From positions 1 to 64,000 of the forward strand of contig JAEMWC010001473.1 in NCBI GenBank assembly GCA_016490735.1: a DNA stretch of 64,000 nucleotides. The letters run 5' to 3'. The position numbers were made by a program, and so were the translations under genes. Below, piece after piece: positions 1 through 10,900 of the stretch. Origin of the DNA: Pachyseris speciosa. Lineage: Eukaryota; Cnidaria; Anthozoa; Scleractinia; Pachyseridae. Every line of letters begins with the position of its first letter. Within the stretch, counting starts at the first letter, position 1. Below the pieces are notes generated by a model that was given only the letters and a program-made list of their open reading frames with translations, had not been told where the DNA came from and made no database searches.

Positions 1-300
1 GTTAGCCCGCCAGCCCCTCCCCTGCGCGGTGCCTGAATATGTAACTAAATCCTGAGTTCTAAGAATTCCTTGTTGAAATATCATTCGTTAGAGGTCCTCA
101 TGACATGAAATACTCGACAATCTTGAGACTGGTCCCTCAGGGAAGATTGTGACAGTGTAATTAACTTTTCAAGATCCTGCAAGTCTCACTGTAAAATCTA
201 TTAACGATCCTATCAGAGATCTTGTAAATTGCATTAATTGCAAGATTAATTTACAGATTTCAAGATAAGAGCCTTAAAAAAAAAGTTGAGGAGTTTGAAC
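1..300. other. unannotated left edge
   Basis: I see no gene here. The sequence grades from ordinary AT-rich DNA into scattered GATC-containing words that become the minisatellite to the right. Confidence 0.5.
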
Positions 301-1300
301 ACCTCCTTTGAAGATTCTTTTAAGATACTTAACCGGGGAGTCCTCTTAAAATCCTCTAGAATATTTCGGGATCCTGGCAAAGATCTTTGCAATTTGATTG
401 AAAAGATCCTTCCAAGATCCTGTAAGGATCCTAATAGAATCTTTAAAGATCTTAAAGGATCCTAATAAAGATCTTTTCAAGGTCCCATTGAAGATCCTTT
501 TAAGATCCTTGAGGATCCTTATAAAATCGTTGAGGATCTTGAAGGATCCTGTCAAGGATCTTAGCAAATTGATTGAAAGGATCTTTTCACAATCCTGAAA
601 GGATCCTCATCAAATCCTTAAGGATCCTACTAAAGATCTTTTCAAACATCCTGTTTCAGATCATTTTAAGACCCTTAAAGGATCCTTACCAAATCCTTAA
701 GGATCCTACTAAAGATCTTTTCAAGATCCTGCTTAAGATCCTTCTAAGATCCTTAAGGATCCTATTAAATCCTTAAGGATCCTACTAAAGATCTTTTCAA
801 GATCCTGCTTAAGATCCTCACGGGATCCTTATTAAATCCTTAAGGATCCTACTAAAGATCTTTTCAAGATCCTGCTTAAGATCCTTCGAAGATCCTTAAA
901 GGATCCTTATTAAATCCTTAAGGATCCTACTAAAGATCTTTTCAAGATCCTGCTTAAGATCCTCAAAGGATCCTTATCAAATCCTTAAGGATCCTACTAA
1001 AGATCTTTTCAAGATCCTGCTTAATATCCTCTTAAGATCCTTCAAGGATCCTAGTAAAAATCCTTGAGGATCTTGAAGGATCCTCACGAAGATCTTTGAG
1101 CTGAACTTCACCAGGATCTTTGCGAGATCCTCACAAGATCCTCACCAAGTCCATGAGGATCTTTGTTACTAGTTTTAGAAATGAAAGATCTTTAAAGATC
1201 TTTTGAAGATCCTTAGAAGATCCTTAAAGGATCCTCATCTTTAAAGATCTTTGGCAGGTCTTTGAAGATCTTTGAAGATCCTTAAAGATCTTGTGAGGTT
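300..1300. repeat. GATC-rich minisatellite
   Basis: About 1 kb of tandem repeats made almost entirely of AAGATCCTT, AGGATCCT and AAAGATCTTT words, with a GATC roughly every 11 bp. The best-preserved unit begins AAATCCTTAAGGATCC and recurs near 612, 691, 767, 834, 912 and 979. The spacings are therefore 79, 76, 67, 78 and 67 bp, close to two unit lengths that differ by one 11-bp sub-repeat. Open frames across it are translation of the repeat and not genes. Its right edge abuts the middle of a gypsy reverse transcriptase, so it may have replaced or invaded the 5' half of that element. Confidence 0.85.
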
Positions 1301-1317
1301 TTTCACCAGGGAACCTT

Positions 1318-2106
1318 CTAAAGAACCAGGAAGGTGTGGTAGCCATCTGAGATGACATTATCGTCTATGGGAGAACTGTAGCAGAGCATGATGGGAGACT
1401 TCAGGAAGTTTTCGAGACGATTGCAAAGTCTGAACTGAAGTTGAATGAGAAGAAGTGTGAAATCCGCAAGCCTAAGAAATGGTACTTCGGAAACCTTATC
1501 AGTCACGAAGAGGTGAGCCCAGACCTAGACAAAGTTAAAGCAATTCAGAAACTTCCAGCACCACAGAACGTATCAGAGTTACGTCAAGTTCTTGGAATGA
1601 TCAATTATCTGGGGAAATTCTTACCAAACCTGTCAGTCGTGACGAGTCCACTGAGCGAGCTACTGAAATCTGATAGTACCTGGATTTGGTCCCATCGCCA
1701 ACAGGAAGCCTTTGAGAAAGTGAAAGCCATGGTAACCACAGCGCCCGTTCTAGCCTTCAACGACGTAAACAAACCAATAGTGGTCAGTGCAGATGATAGC
1801 AGCTATGGGTTAGGCGGTGTCCTTCTACAGAAGTATGGTGACCATTTACGTCCTGTCGCGTTTGCCTCACGTACTCTTACCGATTCCGAAAAGAGGTACG
1901 CCCAGGTTGAAAAGGAGTGTTTAGCATCAGTGTGGGCGTGCGAGAAGTTTTCCCGTTACCTTTGCGGTCTTGATTCATTTCAGTTGATGACAGATCATAA
2001 GCCACTGGTACCGCTGATTAATCATAAAGACCTCGATAGAGTACCCTTAAGATGTCAGCGTCTCCTTATGCGCATAATGAGATTTAAAGCAAAGACAGAA
2101 CATGTA
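1318..2106 (+). pseudogene. Ty3/gypsy pol fragment: reverse transcriptase end and RNase H
   Basis: The C-terminal part of reverse transcriptase followed by RNase H of a Ty3/gypsy LTR retrotransposon. Visible landmarks are DDIIVYG at the polymerase active site (about 1351-1371), [20 protein letters not shown], and the RNase H stretch [17 protein letters not shown] through [18 protein letters not shown] and MTDHKPLV. The codon before the catalytic DD is TGA, so the active-site box is interrupted by a stop. The 5' half of pol is missing, replaced by the GATC minisatellite. The reading frame is cut at 2106 by insertion of another transposon and resumes at 3730. Dead copy. Confidence 0.85.
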
Positions 2107-3723
2107 AGTAGTATATAGTCATTAGAATTAGCTGGATTTGTGGATTCCCTTTGGATCCCCTCACAAAAAGTGGATTCCCTTCATTACATATGCAGGATTC
2201 CCTCGCAAAAAGTGGATTCCCTTCATTACACATGCGGGTCCCTCACAAAAAAAGAATGGATTCCTACATACTAATAAGTGTCGAGGTTTACTAATGAGCG
2301 TCACTCTAGTTCAATAGGAACATTAGGCTTGCCTAGACTTTCCCGGGCTCTTTTAACCCTGATTGGCTCATGTAGAAATTATTATGTTCAAAATAATTGA
2401 AAGCATTAAAATATACAGGAAATTATTTGTTGTGTGGCATTAAACCTCAGTCAGAAGAACTGGCTCTGACTGTACTTTTATTAAGCGGTAGTTCCGTTCA
2501 CACAATCAAAACAACAAATGACAGACATTTTAACTGAAAACTCTCTATTTCAATCCCGACTGGTTGTTACAAAACTGCGTTCTCTTCTATCTCAAAGCAG
2601 AAAATCCCGATGCTATCTGACCTCTCAGCTTTGGCGATGATAGATGTGAGAGAGAAAATAAATTCTTAGCTAACTTTTCTTGTTTTCCGCTGAGTTAGTC
2701 ACGCACGCGTTATGCAAAACGGATCTCAACTCTTCTCTCAACCCTATATTTGCATACAAACTCAGGAGAAGAAGCCCAAGGGACAGCTCTACCATCCAAC
2801 AACAACAATGGACGTTCAGAGCGCTTAATTTTCAACACGCGACTAATGAATGTTTTCGAACAACACGTTTCTCTTGAGACATTATTCCTTTTATTAGCGA
2901 ATACAAAAATGATTCAAATACACAGAGATTTGAAGTGAATAAAAATGCATTATTGACAACGAAAGCTCCAACAACTACGAATGTTTAGCACAGAGTATCA
3001 GGAAATTATGATGCAATCAATCGTCTTCGTTACATAGAGAATACCAAACAAAAAGATTGAAGTCCCCTTAACAAAGAAATAAACTCCAATAGAACAATAC
3101 GCTAGATATTGGTTTGAAATACATTTGCATTGAGAGCAAAAACATAGTATAACAGTCAAAGTAGGTGTAGTCTTCATCTTGTGGAATGGGTTGCTTCACA
3201 AAGAATTGATTAAGCAAGAATTTCCGCTTATCGATGGCTAGTTCTGTCGATTCTAGCCAATCGAATCCATCCGTATCTTTGAGATCTTTTTGGGTTCCAT
3301 CACTTTTTGGAAGGTGTAATCTTTCTTCATCGCTCGCATCCACTGCAGATACTCTACCAGTACTTTTCTCAGTTCTTTTCTGTAGAGAGGAAGAAGAGCG
3401 TTCTGCACTTTAAGGTTATTTCCTTAGCAAAGCGATTGTAAGAAAGATAGCGCTTTCAAAATCTACCCGCTTTATTTTGAACACATAATAGATTTCACAG
3501 GAGCCAATCAGGGTTAAAAGAGCCCGGGAAAGTCTAGGCAAGCCTATTGTTCCTATTGAACTAGAGTGACGCTCATTAGTAAACCTCGACACTTATTAGT
3601 ATGTAGGAATCCATTCTTTTTTTGTGAGGGAATCCCGGATGTGTAATGAAGGGAATCCACTTTTTGCGAGGAAATCCAAAGGGAATCCACAAATCTGGCT
3701 AAATCTAATGACTATATACTACT
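2107..3723. mobile_element. non-autonomous Polinton-like element inserted in gypsy
   Basis: A 1,617-bp element with inverted termini of 263 bp (2107-2369) and 223 bp (3501-3723). It is flanked by a perfect 6-bp duplication CATGTA (2101-2106 and 3724-3729). The ends read AGTAGTATATAG, matching the AGTAGTATAG ends of the autonomous Polinton at 39110, and 6-bp duplications are the Polinton hallmark. The longer left arm carries an extra copy of a roughly 48-bp subrepeat containing GTGGATTCCCTTCATTACA. The interior has no recognisable polymerase, integrase or capsid gene. Removing it with one CATGTA restores continuity of the host gypsy frame, which supports the borders. Confidence 0.85.
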
Positions 3724-3783
3724 CATGTACCTGGAAATGAACTAGTAATTGCTGTTACCCCTTGAAATCCCCTGAAATGCCCT

Positions 3784-4936
3784 TGCAGGTCTCTCCGAGA
3801 CATCCGACACAGAAGAAGATGTTAAAGCCTATGTTGATGCAGCCGAAACGGTACGACCAGCTTCACCTGAGAAGATGGAACAGATAAAGTACGCTACTTC
3901 ATCTGATCCTCAGCTGGGTTATGTTCTTGATTATACTGTCAATGGTTGGCTGAAGTACGCTAAAGATGTACCGGAAGAAATCCGTCAATATTATGCAGTC
4001 CGTGGAGATCTCTCCGTAGCAGATGGCAAGATCATCTATCGAAACCGCCTAGTTATACCTGCCGCCCTACAGTCCAAGATATTGGAGCGTATCCATTATG
4101 GTCATCAGGACATAACCAAGTGTCGCGAAAGAGCTAACATGTCAGTTTGGTGGCCTGGCATTAGCCGTGACATTCGTGACAAAGTTTCAAACTTTGAATT
4201 TTGCCAAGAGAATTTACCTAGTCAGAGAAAGGAGCCACTTATCACTACACCTCTCCCAGAAAGAGCGTGGAAGAAGATTGGTGCAGACTTGTGTGAACAT
4301 GAAGGGAAACAGTTTCTAGTGGTTATCGACTGTTACTCAAGATTTCCCGAAATTGCTTATATGTCCAGTACTACCACTAATGCTGTGATTACTAAACTCA
4401 AGGATATTTTTGCCTGGTGGGGAGTACCAGACGAAATTGTGAGTGACAATGGACCACAGTTCTCTTCAGATCAGTTCCGAAAGTTTAGCCAAGAGTATGA
4501 CTTCAAGCATACCACCACTAGTCCTTATTATCCGCAAGCCAATGGAGAACCAGAAAGTGGAGTTCGCATCGCCAAGAAGATATTGAGGCAGCGTGATCCC
4601 TTTCTTGCACTTATGTCTTACAGATCTACACCTCATACAGCCATAGGTGTAAGTCCTTGTCAGCTGATGATTGGAAGAGAAATTCGTACCCTTCTGCCTA
4701 CACTGGAAGCCAACTTGAAACCTGTGCTACCAAGCCAAGAAGCAATTACAAGAAAGGATGAGGACGCCAAAAGAGCTTACCGTCGGCACTTTAACAAGAG
4801 ACATGGAGTACGAGCCCTTCCTGATCTACAGCCAGGAGACTCAGTTCATGTGAAGTTGGACCAGCAAAAAGGATTGAAAATACCTGGAAGAGTTGTAGCT
4901 GCTCGATTTAGAGACTTTGTTCGATTCGTGACTTGA
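3784..4936 (+). pseudogene. Ty3/gypsy integrase fragment
   Basis: Continuation of the gypsy pol gene downstream of the inserted element. The integrase shows an HHCC-type N-terminal finger in which HYGH and a later Cys are present but the first Cys of the final CxxC is replaced (NFEFCQEN). The catalytic core has Asp in GADLCEH, Asp in SDNGPQF and Glu in NGEPESGVR, about the normal spacing. A C-terminal SH3-like stretch (LQPGDSVHVK) follows. The frame is open from upstream of the ATG at 3875. The stop at 4936 ends the protein earlier than full-length gypsy integrases usually end, so the C-terminus may be truncated. Confidence 0.85.
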
Positions 4937-4996
4937 GAACACTAATAGAGACATTGACTGATTGAGACTCGATATACTCTAAGCGAGTTACTCAAA

Positions 4997-5150
4997 GGAG
5001 GGAGATGTCATGTGACTTAATTAATTGTTCAATTGCGCATGTGCGCCAGTAGTTGTACGGACCCCGTGGCTTGTGATCGTTGATGGAGAATTACTATTAG
5101 AACATTAAAAGACGTTGTGTTCAATTGAACTGTGTTTTAACGTCTAAGCG
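4997..5150 (+). repeat. polypurine tract and 3' LTR of the gypsy element
   Basis: A purine run AAAGGAGGGAGA ends at 5005 and is followed directly by TGTCATGTGAC, the expected PPT/LTR boundary of a gypsy element. The LTR probably runs to roughly 5150, where C-runs begin. Its end is uncertain because the 5' LTR is absent from the window. Confidence 0.5.
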
Positions 5151-5966
5151 ATACCCCCCTTTTATCCTTGCATAAAATTTGCTGATCCACCCCTATCTAC
5201 ACCAGTCCTCCCCCCCCCTAATTGATTGTTTGGTTCTTCGAGCTTTAAGGAACCTTTTGCGCCCCCCCCCCCCAACCTCTATTTATTGACCGGTCCCTTA
5301 AAGTTACTATTTTTTTTATTCTTCGAGCTTTGCGGAACGTTTTGTGCTTTCTAAAGCTTTCAAATTTTAGTCAAAACTAACCTGCTGTCAGGCGAATTTT
5401 TTTTCGCGGCGATTTTTTCCTTCCTCCCGCCGCGAAAAAAAATTAAAGTTAAACAATTTCCAAGTTAAACAATCAACAAAACAATCTCCGACAGCTTTAT
5501 TTTTCATGTTTTTTTTAATGCCTAACCTTATTTGGAGAGATTTGAACAAATTATTTACACGCTTCACTGCAGAAGTCCCATTGAAAGACAAGATATTGCG
5601 TAAAGTAATTGAGAAGAAGTCTTGCGTGACAATTGGGAAAATGCGAGCTTGCAGAAACTTCTTTAAACCTCGTGATTCCAATACAAAGAAAAATGAGGCA
5701 TAGTGGTAAGAGAACGCAGAACAGTCTAAAAATGATCTGTTTCAAGAATTTGTTTTTATTTTCGTCTCGGCTGAGGTTGTTAAAGCTGGTAACTATGGCA
5801 GCGTCGCAATGTCGTGACTCGACCAATAGCTGTACATTGCTTTAGTGTCAAATAGACGCGAACCTTCGATGGTTAAACCATCTGTCGTCTGCGCTTGCCT
5901 TACAATCCTGCAGCGTATTTCAGGAGTTATTTCGGAAATTTATCAGCAGCAAAATTGGCTTTAACA
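5151..5966. other. intergenic, low-complexity patches
   Basis: C-runs near 5203-5275 and T-runs near 5310 and 5400. Short open frames at 5388-5845 overlap on both strands, match nothing I recognise and are probably chance. This may be the promoter and 5' UTR region of the TPPP-like gene beginning at 5967. Confidence 0.4.
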
Positions 5967-6151
5967 ATGTCCGACCAAGAACCACAAAATGTGTTCAAGT
6001 CATTCTGTGTTTTCGGAGCGGGAAGCAAGGATGCTCAACCTATGATGGACAATGCGAAATTTGCCAGGCCATTTCGTGATCTTAAATTATACGACAAGAA
6101 ATTTACCCTAACTGACACGGACATAATCTTTAACAGACCTGAAGTCAAGCT
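5967..6151 (+). CDS. TPPP: TPPP/p25-alpha family protein, first exon
   Basis: First coding exon of a tubulin polymerization-promoting protein (p25-alpha) homologue, a microtubule-binding family of animals. From the ATG at 5967 it encodes MSDQEPQNVFKSFCVFGAG and then the family signature DLKLYDKKFTLTDTDIIFN. It ends at 6151 before a GTGAGG donor. A 79-bp intron ends in TTGCAG at 6230, and the two exons join in frame. An earlier in-frame ATG at 5895 exists, but the family-like protein begins at 5967. The gene resumes at 6231 and again at 14312, with several kilobases of transposon-filled intron between. Confidence 0.75.
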
Positions 6152-6230
6152 GTGAGGAGAAAGATTTTATTTTCGTTGATTAGATCGTCTGGAACATGAT
6201 TCCATGTTTTGCTTTAATTCGTACTTGCAG

Positions 6231-6315
6231 CAAGACAGACCGAAAGATAGGCTTTACAGGCTTCAGGAAAGCTTTAGAGCTGTGTGCCGAGAAGAAGTAC
6301 GGGAGTAAAGACGAC
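6231..6315 (+). CDS. TPPP: TPPP/p25-alpha family protein, second exon
   Basis: The second exon continues the p25-alpha domain: KTDRKIGFTGFRKALELCAE followed by KKYGSKDDV. This is the conserved end of the structured core. The donor is probably at the GAC/GTGCAT junction near 6313. Immediately after it comes a (CATA)n microsatellite that looks like the 3' tail of a LINE inserted in the intron, so transposon sequence sits within a few bases of the splice site. Any intermediate exon between here and 14312 was not found. Confidence 0.65.
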
Positions 6316-6344
6316 GTGCATGCATACATACATACATACATACA

Positions 6345-6372
<28 letters not shown>
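6316..6372. repeat. (CATA)n microsatellite
   Basis: About 13 copies of CATA. It abuts TPPP exon 2 on its left and the 3' end of a minus-strand LINE on its right, so it is probably the LINE tail. Confidence 0.8.
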
Positions 6373-6375
<3 letters not shown>

Positions 6376-6608
6376 CTTTTATTTAAAAATGATGAAAGTT
6401 TAAAGCATATGCTTGTGGGGTCGTGTATATAGGATACGAATACAAATTAAAAATCAGAAAAAAAACATGTCAAGACTGAATTATTTCTTAAGAATAATGT
6501 TTAAAGAATAATAAGAATAATGTGATTATAGGATTTAAATTAGGTAAAATACAGACTCGATTTTAAACAAATGACTATGACAGTAAGAGTCAAAAAATCC
6601 GGCTAAGT

Positions 6609-7441
6609 CTAAAAGCACTTAAAATCTTGAAAAAATCTAGGAATCGACTGAACTGACTGCGCACTAAAATCAAGGTCCTTGATATACCTGTTCTTCTTCA
6701 CGTTACGATAAAAAGCCATAAATTGGGAGCCGGTGTAGTACGTGCAGACAGCGTTCCATAAGATGGCACCTCTATGGCTGATAGAGGTTTTAAGGAAGTA
6801 CGAATTGAAGCGTGGTACTATGATCCTGTTACTCCGTCTTAAGTCGTAAGCAGCACAAGATTTGTTCACTAAGTAAGATAATGCGTGGGGAGCTTCGTCT
6901 CTAAATACCTTGTAAAATAATTTAATCACTCGAAGCTTATACATGTGACTTAAAGTACTCCACTTGGAATGCCGGTAAACATCAGCAGATGGCATATCGT
7001 AGGGCAGATTGTAGATCAACCTTGCTGCCCTACGGTGAAGTATTTCCAAGGAATTTAACTGTTCTGCATTAGCGGCTCCTCCCACACGATACGGCCATAT
7101 AAAACTGCAGGCAATAGAACTTTATAGTACAAATCCAGTAAAGTTTTTCTTCCTAGGAAAGAACTCCTCTTTATGAGGTTCAGTTTGTTTACGAAACTCT
7201 TCTTTACGTCTGTAAGGTGTTGTGACCAAGACAGTTTGTCGTCAATTGTGATTCCTAGGAGACGAGTGTGATTAACCAACTCGATTCGATCCTGCCCAAT
7301 GTTCACCGAGTTTAGAGGCCCGATATTGGTTTTTTCATCAATAACATTGCTTCGCACTTTTCCGAGTGGGGAGTTATCTTGGCACCACCTGTTTAAATCT
7401 GATAATGCTGCGTTAAGCAAAAAATACTCTTTGTCGCTCAT
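6609..7441 (-). pseudogene. LINE reverse transcriptase C-terminal region
   Basis: Two overlapping minus-strand frames (7441-7055 and 7085-6609) encode the post-catalytic region of an APE-type LINE (CR1/jockey-like) polyprotein. The first includes NHTRLLGITIDDKLSWSQHL. The second includes LEILHRRAARLIYNL and the terminal ISHRGAILWN-type block. They are offset by a frameshift near 7070. This is the 3' end of the same element whose catalytic RT lies at 8618-9550 and endonuclease at 9876-11000; about 1.2 kb of unrelated repeat is inserted between them. Confidence 0.75.
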
Positions 7442-7619
7442 CTTACTTTTTCAAACTGTGGACTCCACAAACTGGAAGAAGTCACTAAAAATAGTATTTC
7501 TACAAATGCTTGTGAAATTCTAAGCAAATGACGGAGAGTTAGAGAAGGTGGGGTACTTGCAACAGCTCTTAAGAGCTTAGTGCTGTAGCAAAGGGAAGTG
7601 TAGAAGCAAGAACACTGTA

Positions 7620-7765
7620 TATTTTGACCCTACCGCTAAATATATCCCTAAATCTAACCCCAACCCTAACCCTAACCCCAAAACCCTAGCCCTAGCCTTA
7701 ACCTAACCCCTAATTCTACCCCTAACCCTAACTTAACCCTAACCCACCAATCTAGTCTTACTCCA
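7620..7765 (+). repeat. degenerate telomere-like CCCTAA repeats
   Basis: About 20 imperfect CCCTAA/CCCCAA/CCCTAG units. The animal telomere repeat is TTAGGG, so this is interstitial telomere-like sequence or a transposon tail that resembles it. A shorter similar patch occurs at 18711-18835. Confidence 0.7.
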
Positions 7766-7964
7766 AGCCTCGGATCTTTAATCCTAAAGCCAAAACAACA
7801 CCTTTTGCCCTAAAATCCACATTGTAAACCTAAGCTTAAGATAGGCTTCGCCATGGCGTTCAGTTTTGGTGTAAAAAGCACTGGTCACGTGACCTAATTT
7901 TTTCCCTTAACTCATTTCCCCCCGGCGATTTGGTCACCTTTTTTGCATTTTCTGAAGGGTAGGA

Positions 7965-8595
7965 GGTCAAATCGACCTAGCTACTCCATATAAGGGGTTA
8001 CCACGGAGATTTCGCTGGTCCACAACACTGAAGGCTCTGTCTTTGATGTCACGCTCGTCACGCTAGCTGTCGTTTATTTCTAAACGAACACTAAAGCTAC
8101 AATTCGTTGCGTATTTGATTTATAAGTGTGTTTTTCGAGCCATTTTCCACTCCAGAAGCCCCCTGCCTGGCATCATAAAGCTGGGTTGATGGGTAGAGGC
8201 AATCCTTTGAAAGAAAACAGAGGTGAGAAGCAATTTCACATGAATTGGGCCGCTCAACGTATTCGAGCGAGTGATAAAAATTCACGGAGTGAAGTTACGT
8301 CTTGAGCCCTTTTGTGAGTGGATTCCGGGACCTGGCAATCGAGTGCAATGGGCAGGGTGGCTCGACATTTGTAAAAAATATCTGAAATGGAAATTGGCGG
8401 ACTGTCATACGCCCGTTATCTAAGAAAATCCCAGAATTCCTTTGGGTCACAAATGCGAACATGGCAGACCAGTGAGGGCAAGTGAAATCAAATAGCGTTA
8501 TTGGGGTGGCGCTAAAGAAGTGAGCAGGAAAATGTCGAACAGATTGCAAGAACTGGAGTCGAAGTTTGCCGCCATTGTAAACTTTTAACATCAAT
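7965..8595 (-). repeat. dispersed repeat, copy 1
   Basis: About 630 bp that recurs in the opposite orientation at about 60210-60885. Shared landmarks include CCATATAAGGGGTTACC, GAGTGGATTCCGGGACC-type sequence, CCCAGAATTCCTTTGGG and GGGTAGAGGCAATCC. It interrupts the minus-strand LINE. No coding capacity is convincing; the overlapping short frames are not conserved between the two copies. The class is unknown. Confidence 0.7.
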
Positions 8596-8617
8596 AGGAA
8601 ACTTTGTTTTTAAAACT

Positions 8618-9550
8618 TCATGACAAAGTTGCGTGAATTTTGCTGTTGTCCGAGGGCGATTTTGGTTTTGCAAGAGAATAAACAGTCATATTAAATGAAA
8701 ATTGGGAGTTTAGGTCAGTTTCCAGGGTGATGAAGTCTACAAAAGTGACCTTTTGGCAACGACAGTGGTTCATTTCAACCATACTTCGGGATTTGGGAAA
8801 GTTGCAGGTTTTGAAAGCCATCGTTCCCACAGGAACGATATTTGGTAAGCCGGAGGGGAAAGAGTTAACAGATGTCACAGCGTTATCCACATTATCACCA
8901 ATACAATAGACAGTGGTGTCATCTGCATACATGAACACGGAGCCAGAGGAAACTGAACTTGGCAGGTCGTTTTTGTACAGTACAAACAGTGTGGGGCCGA
9001 GTATTGATCCTTGTTGGAATACCACATCTAACGTTCGCAAAATTTGATTGCTGGCCATTCACTACAGAGAATTGAGTTCGATCTGATAAATAATCTGTCA
9101 GCCATGAGAACAAAGGTCCTTGAATGCCGAACTGATGTCTCAATTTGTGTAGTAGTATCGTATGAGATACGCAGTCGAAAGCCTTTCTGAAGTCTATGAA
9201 CGCTACTGCTACTACTTTGTCCTGATCAACAGCCTTTCTCCAGGTTTCAGATAAATGAATGAGCAATAGGTGTGTGGAATACCCCTCGCGGTAGGCCCAC
9301 TGGTAGTCTGTAATCAGATTGTGATCGAAAACGTGACGGACTACTGTGTCAGAAACACATGATTCCATAATTTTACTGGGGCACTTAAAAGCGATATTGG
9401 CCTGTAATTACTTATGTCGGCTTCGTCGTCTTTCTTAAACACTGGCACCAGACGAGCTTTATTCCAGTCAGTAAAAGTTTCACCAATGTGAGCGCAGAAC
9501 GAAAATAATCGAGTCAGGGGCATCGCAATGGCGGGCTCGGCTAATTTCAA
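8618..9550 (-). pseudogene. LINE reverse transcriptase catalytic region
   Basis: Three broken frames give the RT core of an APE-type LINE. They show NKARLVPVFKKDDEADISNY RPISLL near 9490-9400, the motif A block VAFIDFRKAFDCVSH near 9200, and the motif C block [13 protein letters not shown] then MYADDTTVY near 9010-8910. Frameshifts separate the pieces near 9355 and 9060-8990. The YADD catalytic box itself is intact. Same element as the flanking minus-strand fragments. Confidence 0.8.
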
Positions 9551-9875
9551 ACGTTTTGGTGATATGTCATCTGGCCCTGCAGATGTTTGACTTGGTGGCT
9601 TTTAATTTGTGTAGGACCAAATCTTCCGACATGAGTATCTCTGAAACCGATGGGGCTGGGTATCCTGTGTGGTCAATCTGCTGTGAAAAGTTGTCGATAC
9701 TTCTGCCAAGTTTTGTGCCGATATTACCAAAGAATTCATTCATCAAGTTTGCTTTATCTTTGTCGTTAACGGCAAGGCTACCATCTTCCCTTTAGAGGAC
9801 CAATTTTGCTTCTTTTAACTGGATTAGTCGCTTCAGCGATTAAGTTCCAGTACGCCGCAGCTGACTTGACTGAGG

Positions 9876-10900
9876 CTATCTTCTCCTTAATGTACCGCGA
9901 CTTTGCGTTTCCCAACTCAGGTGTGATCTCATTTCTAACTCTTTTATATCTTGCGTAAATATTAAGATCTTTAGTGCGAACAGCTGTCTTAAAAGTTTAT
10001 ACCTCAAATTCATCTTCCGTCTAATGTTGTTATCCATCCAAGAAAGGGATTGACTCCGGATCCTAAACACGCTTTGCAGGCGCATGGGAGTCGCAGATTT
10101 CTTTGAATAAAGAACTCCATGCCCAGAGGACATCATCTTTGTGATCAAAAATATGAGCTACATGACACGGAGCAGCTGAGATATCAGCCTGAAACCGATC
10201 TACCTGAAACCTCCTAAAGCTTCTAATGTTTATAACTTTAGGCGGGGGTCGTTTTTGTGATAGACTTAGAGTTGCATATATTAAGCAATGGTCAGAAATT
10301 CCTAAAGGTAGGACACCTTTACGCTTGATTAATCTCGGCTTTGTTGTTACTATCAGATCTATAAGAGTGTATGATTCAAGTGTGATCCTGGTGGGCGTGT
10401 TGATTATATTTTGCATGCCGAAAGACTGGAACAAATTCATCAGCCCTCTAGTTTTTGGTTGAATTGCGTTTCCTACTTTGTTTTCTAAACCAAAAAGATC
10501 ACATTGAAGTCTCCTAGGAGGATGGTAGTATCAGACTTCATCCATGCTTTCACAAGAACGCCATACATATCTTCAAAGAAGTTAGGAGATTATTGTTCTG
10601 ATCTGTAAATGACCGAAAACAGTGCAGAAATAGTAGGAAATTTTTTTGCACCCAGATTTCCTCGAAATCCTTGGAGGCCAAGTCTTTACGAATGATCGTT
10701 TACAGATGGTCAGCACAGAACAAGATACATCCACCTCCCTTGCATTTCGTTCTGTCTCGGCGGAAGACATTTATCCCATCTATGTGCAAAAGGTCATTAG
10801 AAATTGAGCTGTCCAGATGCGTTTCTGTAACTGCGATTATATCAAAACACAAATGGATTGTAGTACTCCTAGCTCGTCGATCTTGTTACGGATACTACAA
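9876..10900 (-). pseudogene. LINE APE-type endonuclease region
   Basis: Minus-strand remnant of an apurinic-like endonuclease domain. A TETHLDS-like block lies near 10830, and the C-terminal catalytic motif SDHCLIYATLS near 10290-10260 follows IDLIVTTKPRLI. Several stops and frameshifts break it. It lies just upstream of the RT in the order expected for a CR1/jockey-like LINE. Confidence 0.7.

Noticed and set aside
346..776. Overlapping open frames in the 5' minisatellite, one per strand and frame
   Set aside because: They translate the GATC repeat; composition is repetitive Lys/Ile/Leu/Asp with no family features.
7620..7765. True telomere or chromosome end
   Set aside because: The repeats are degenerate, short and internal, inside a LINE region.
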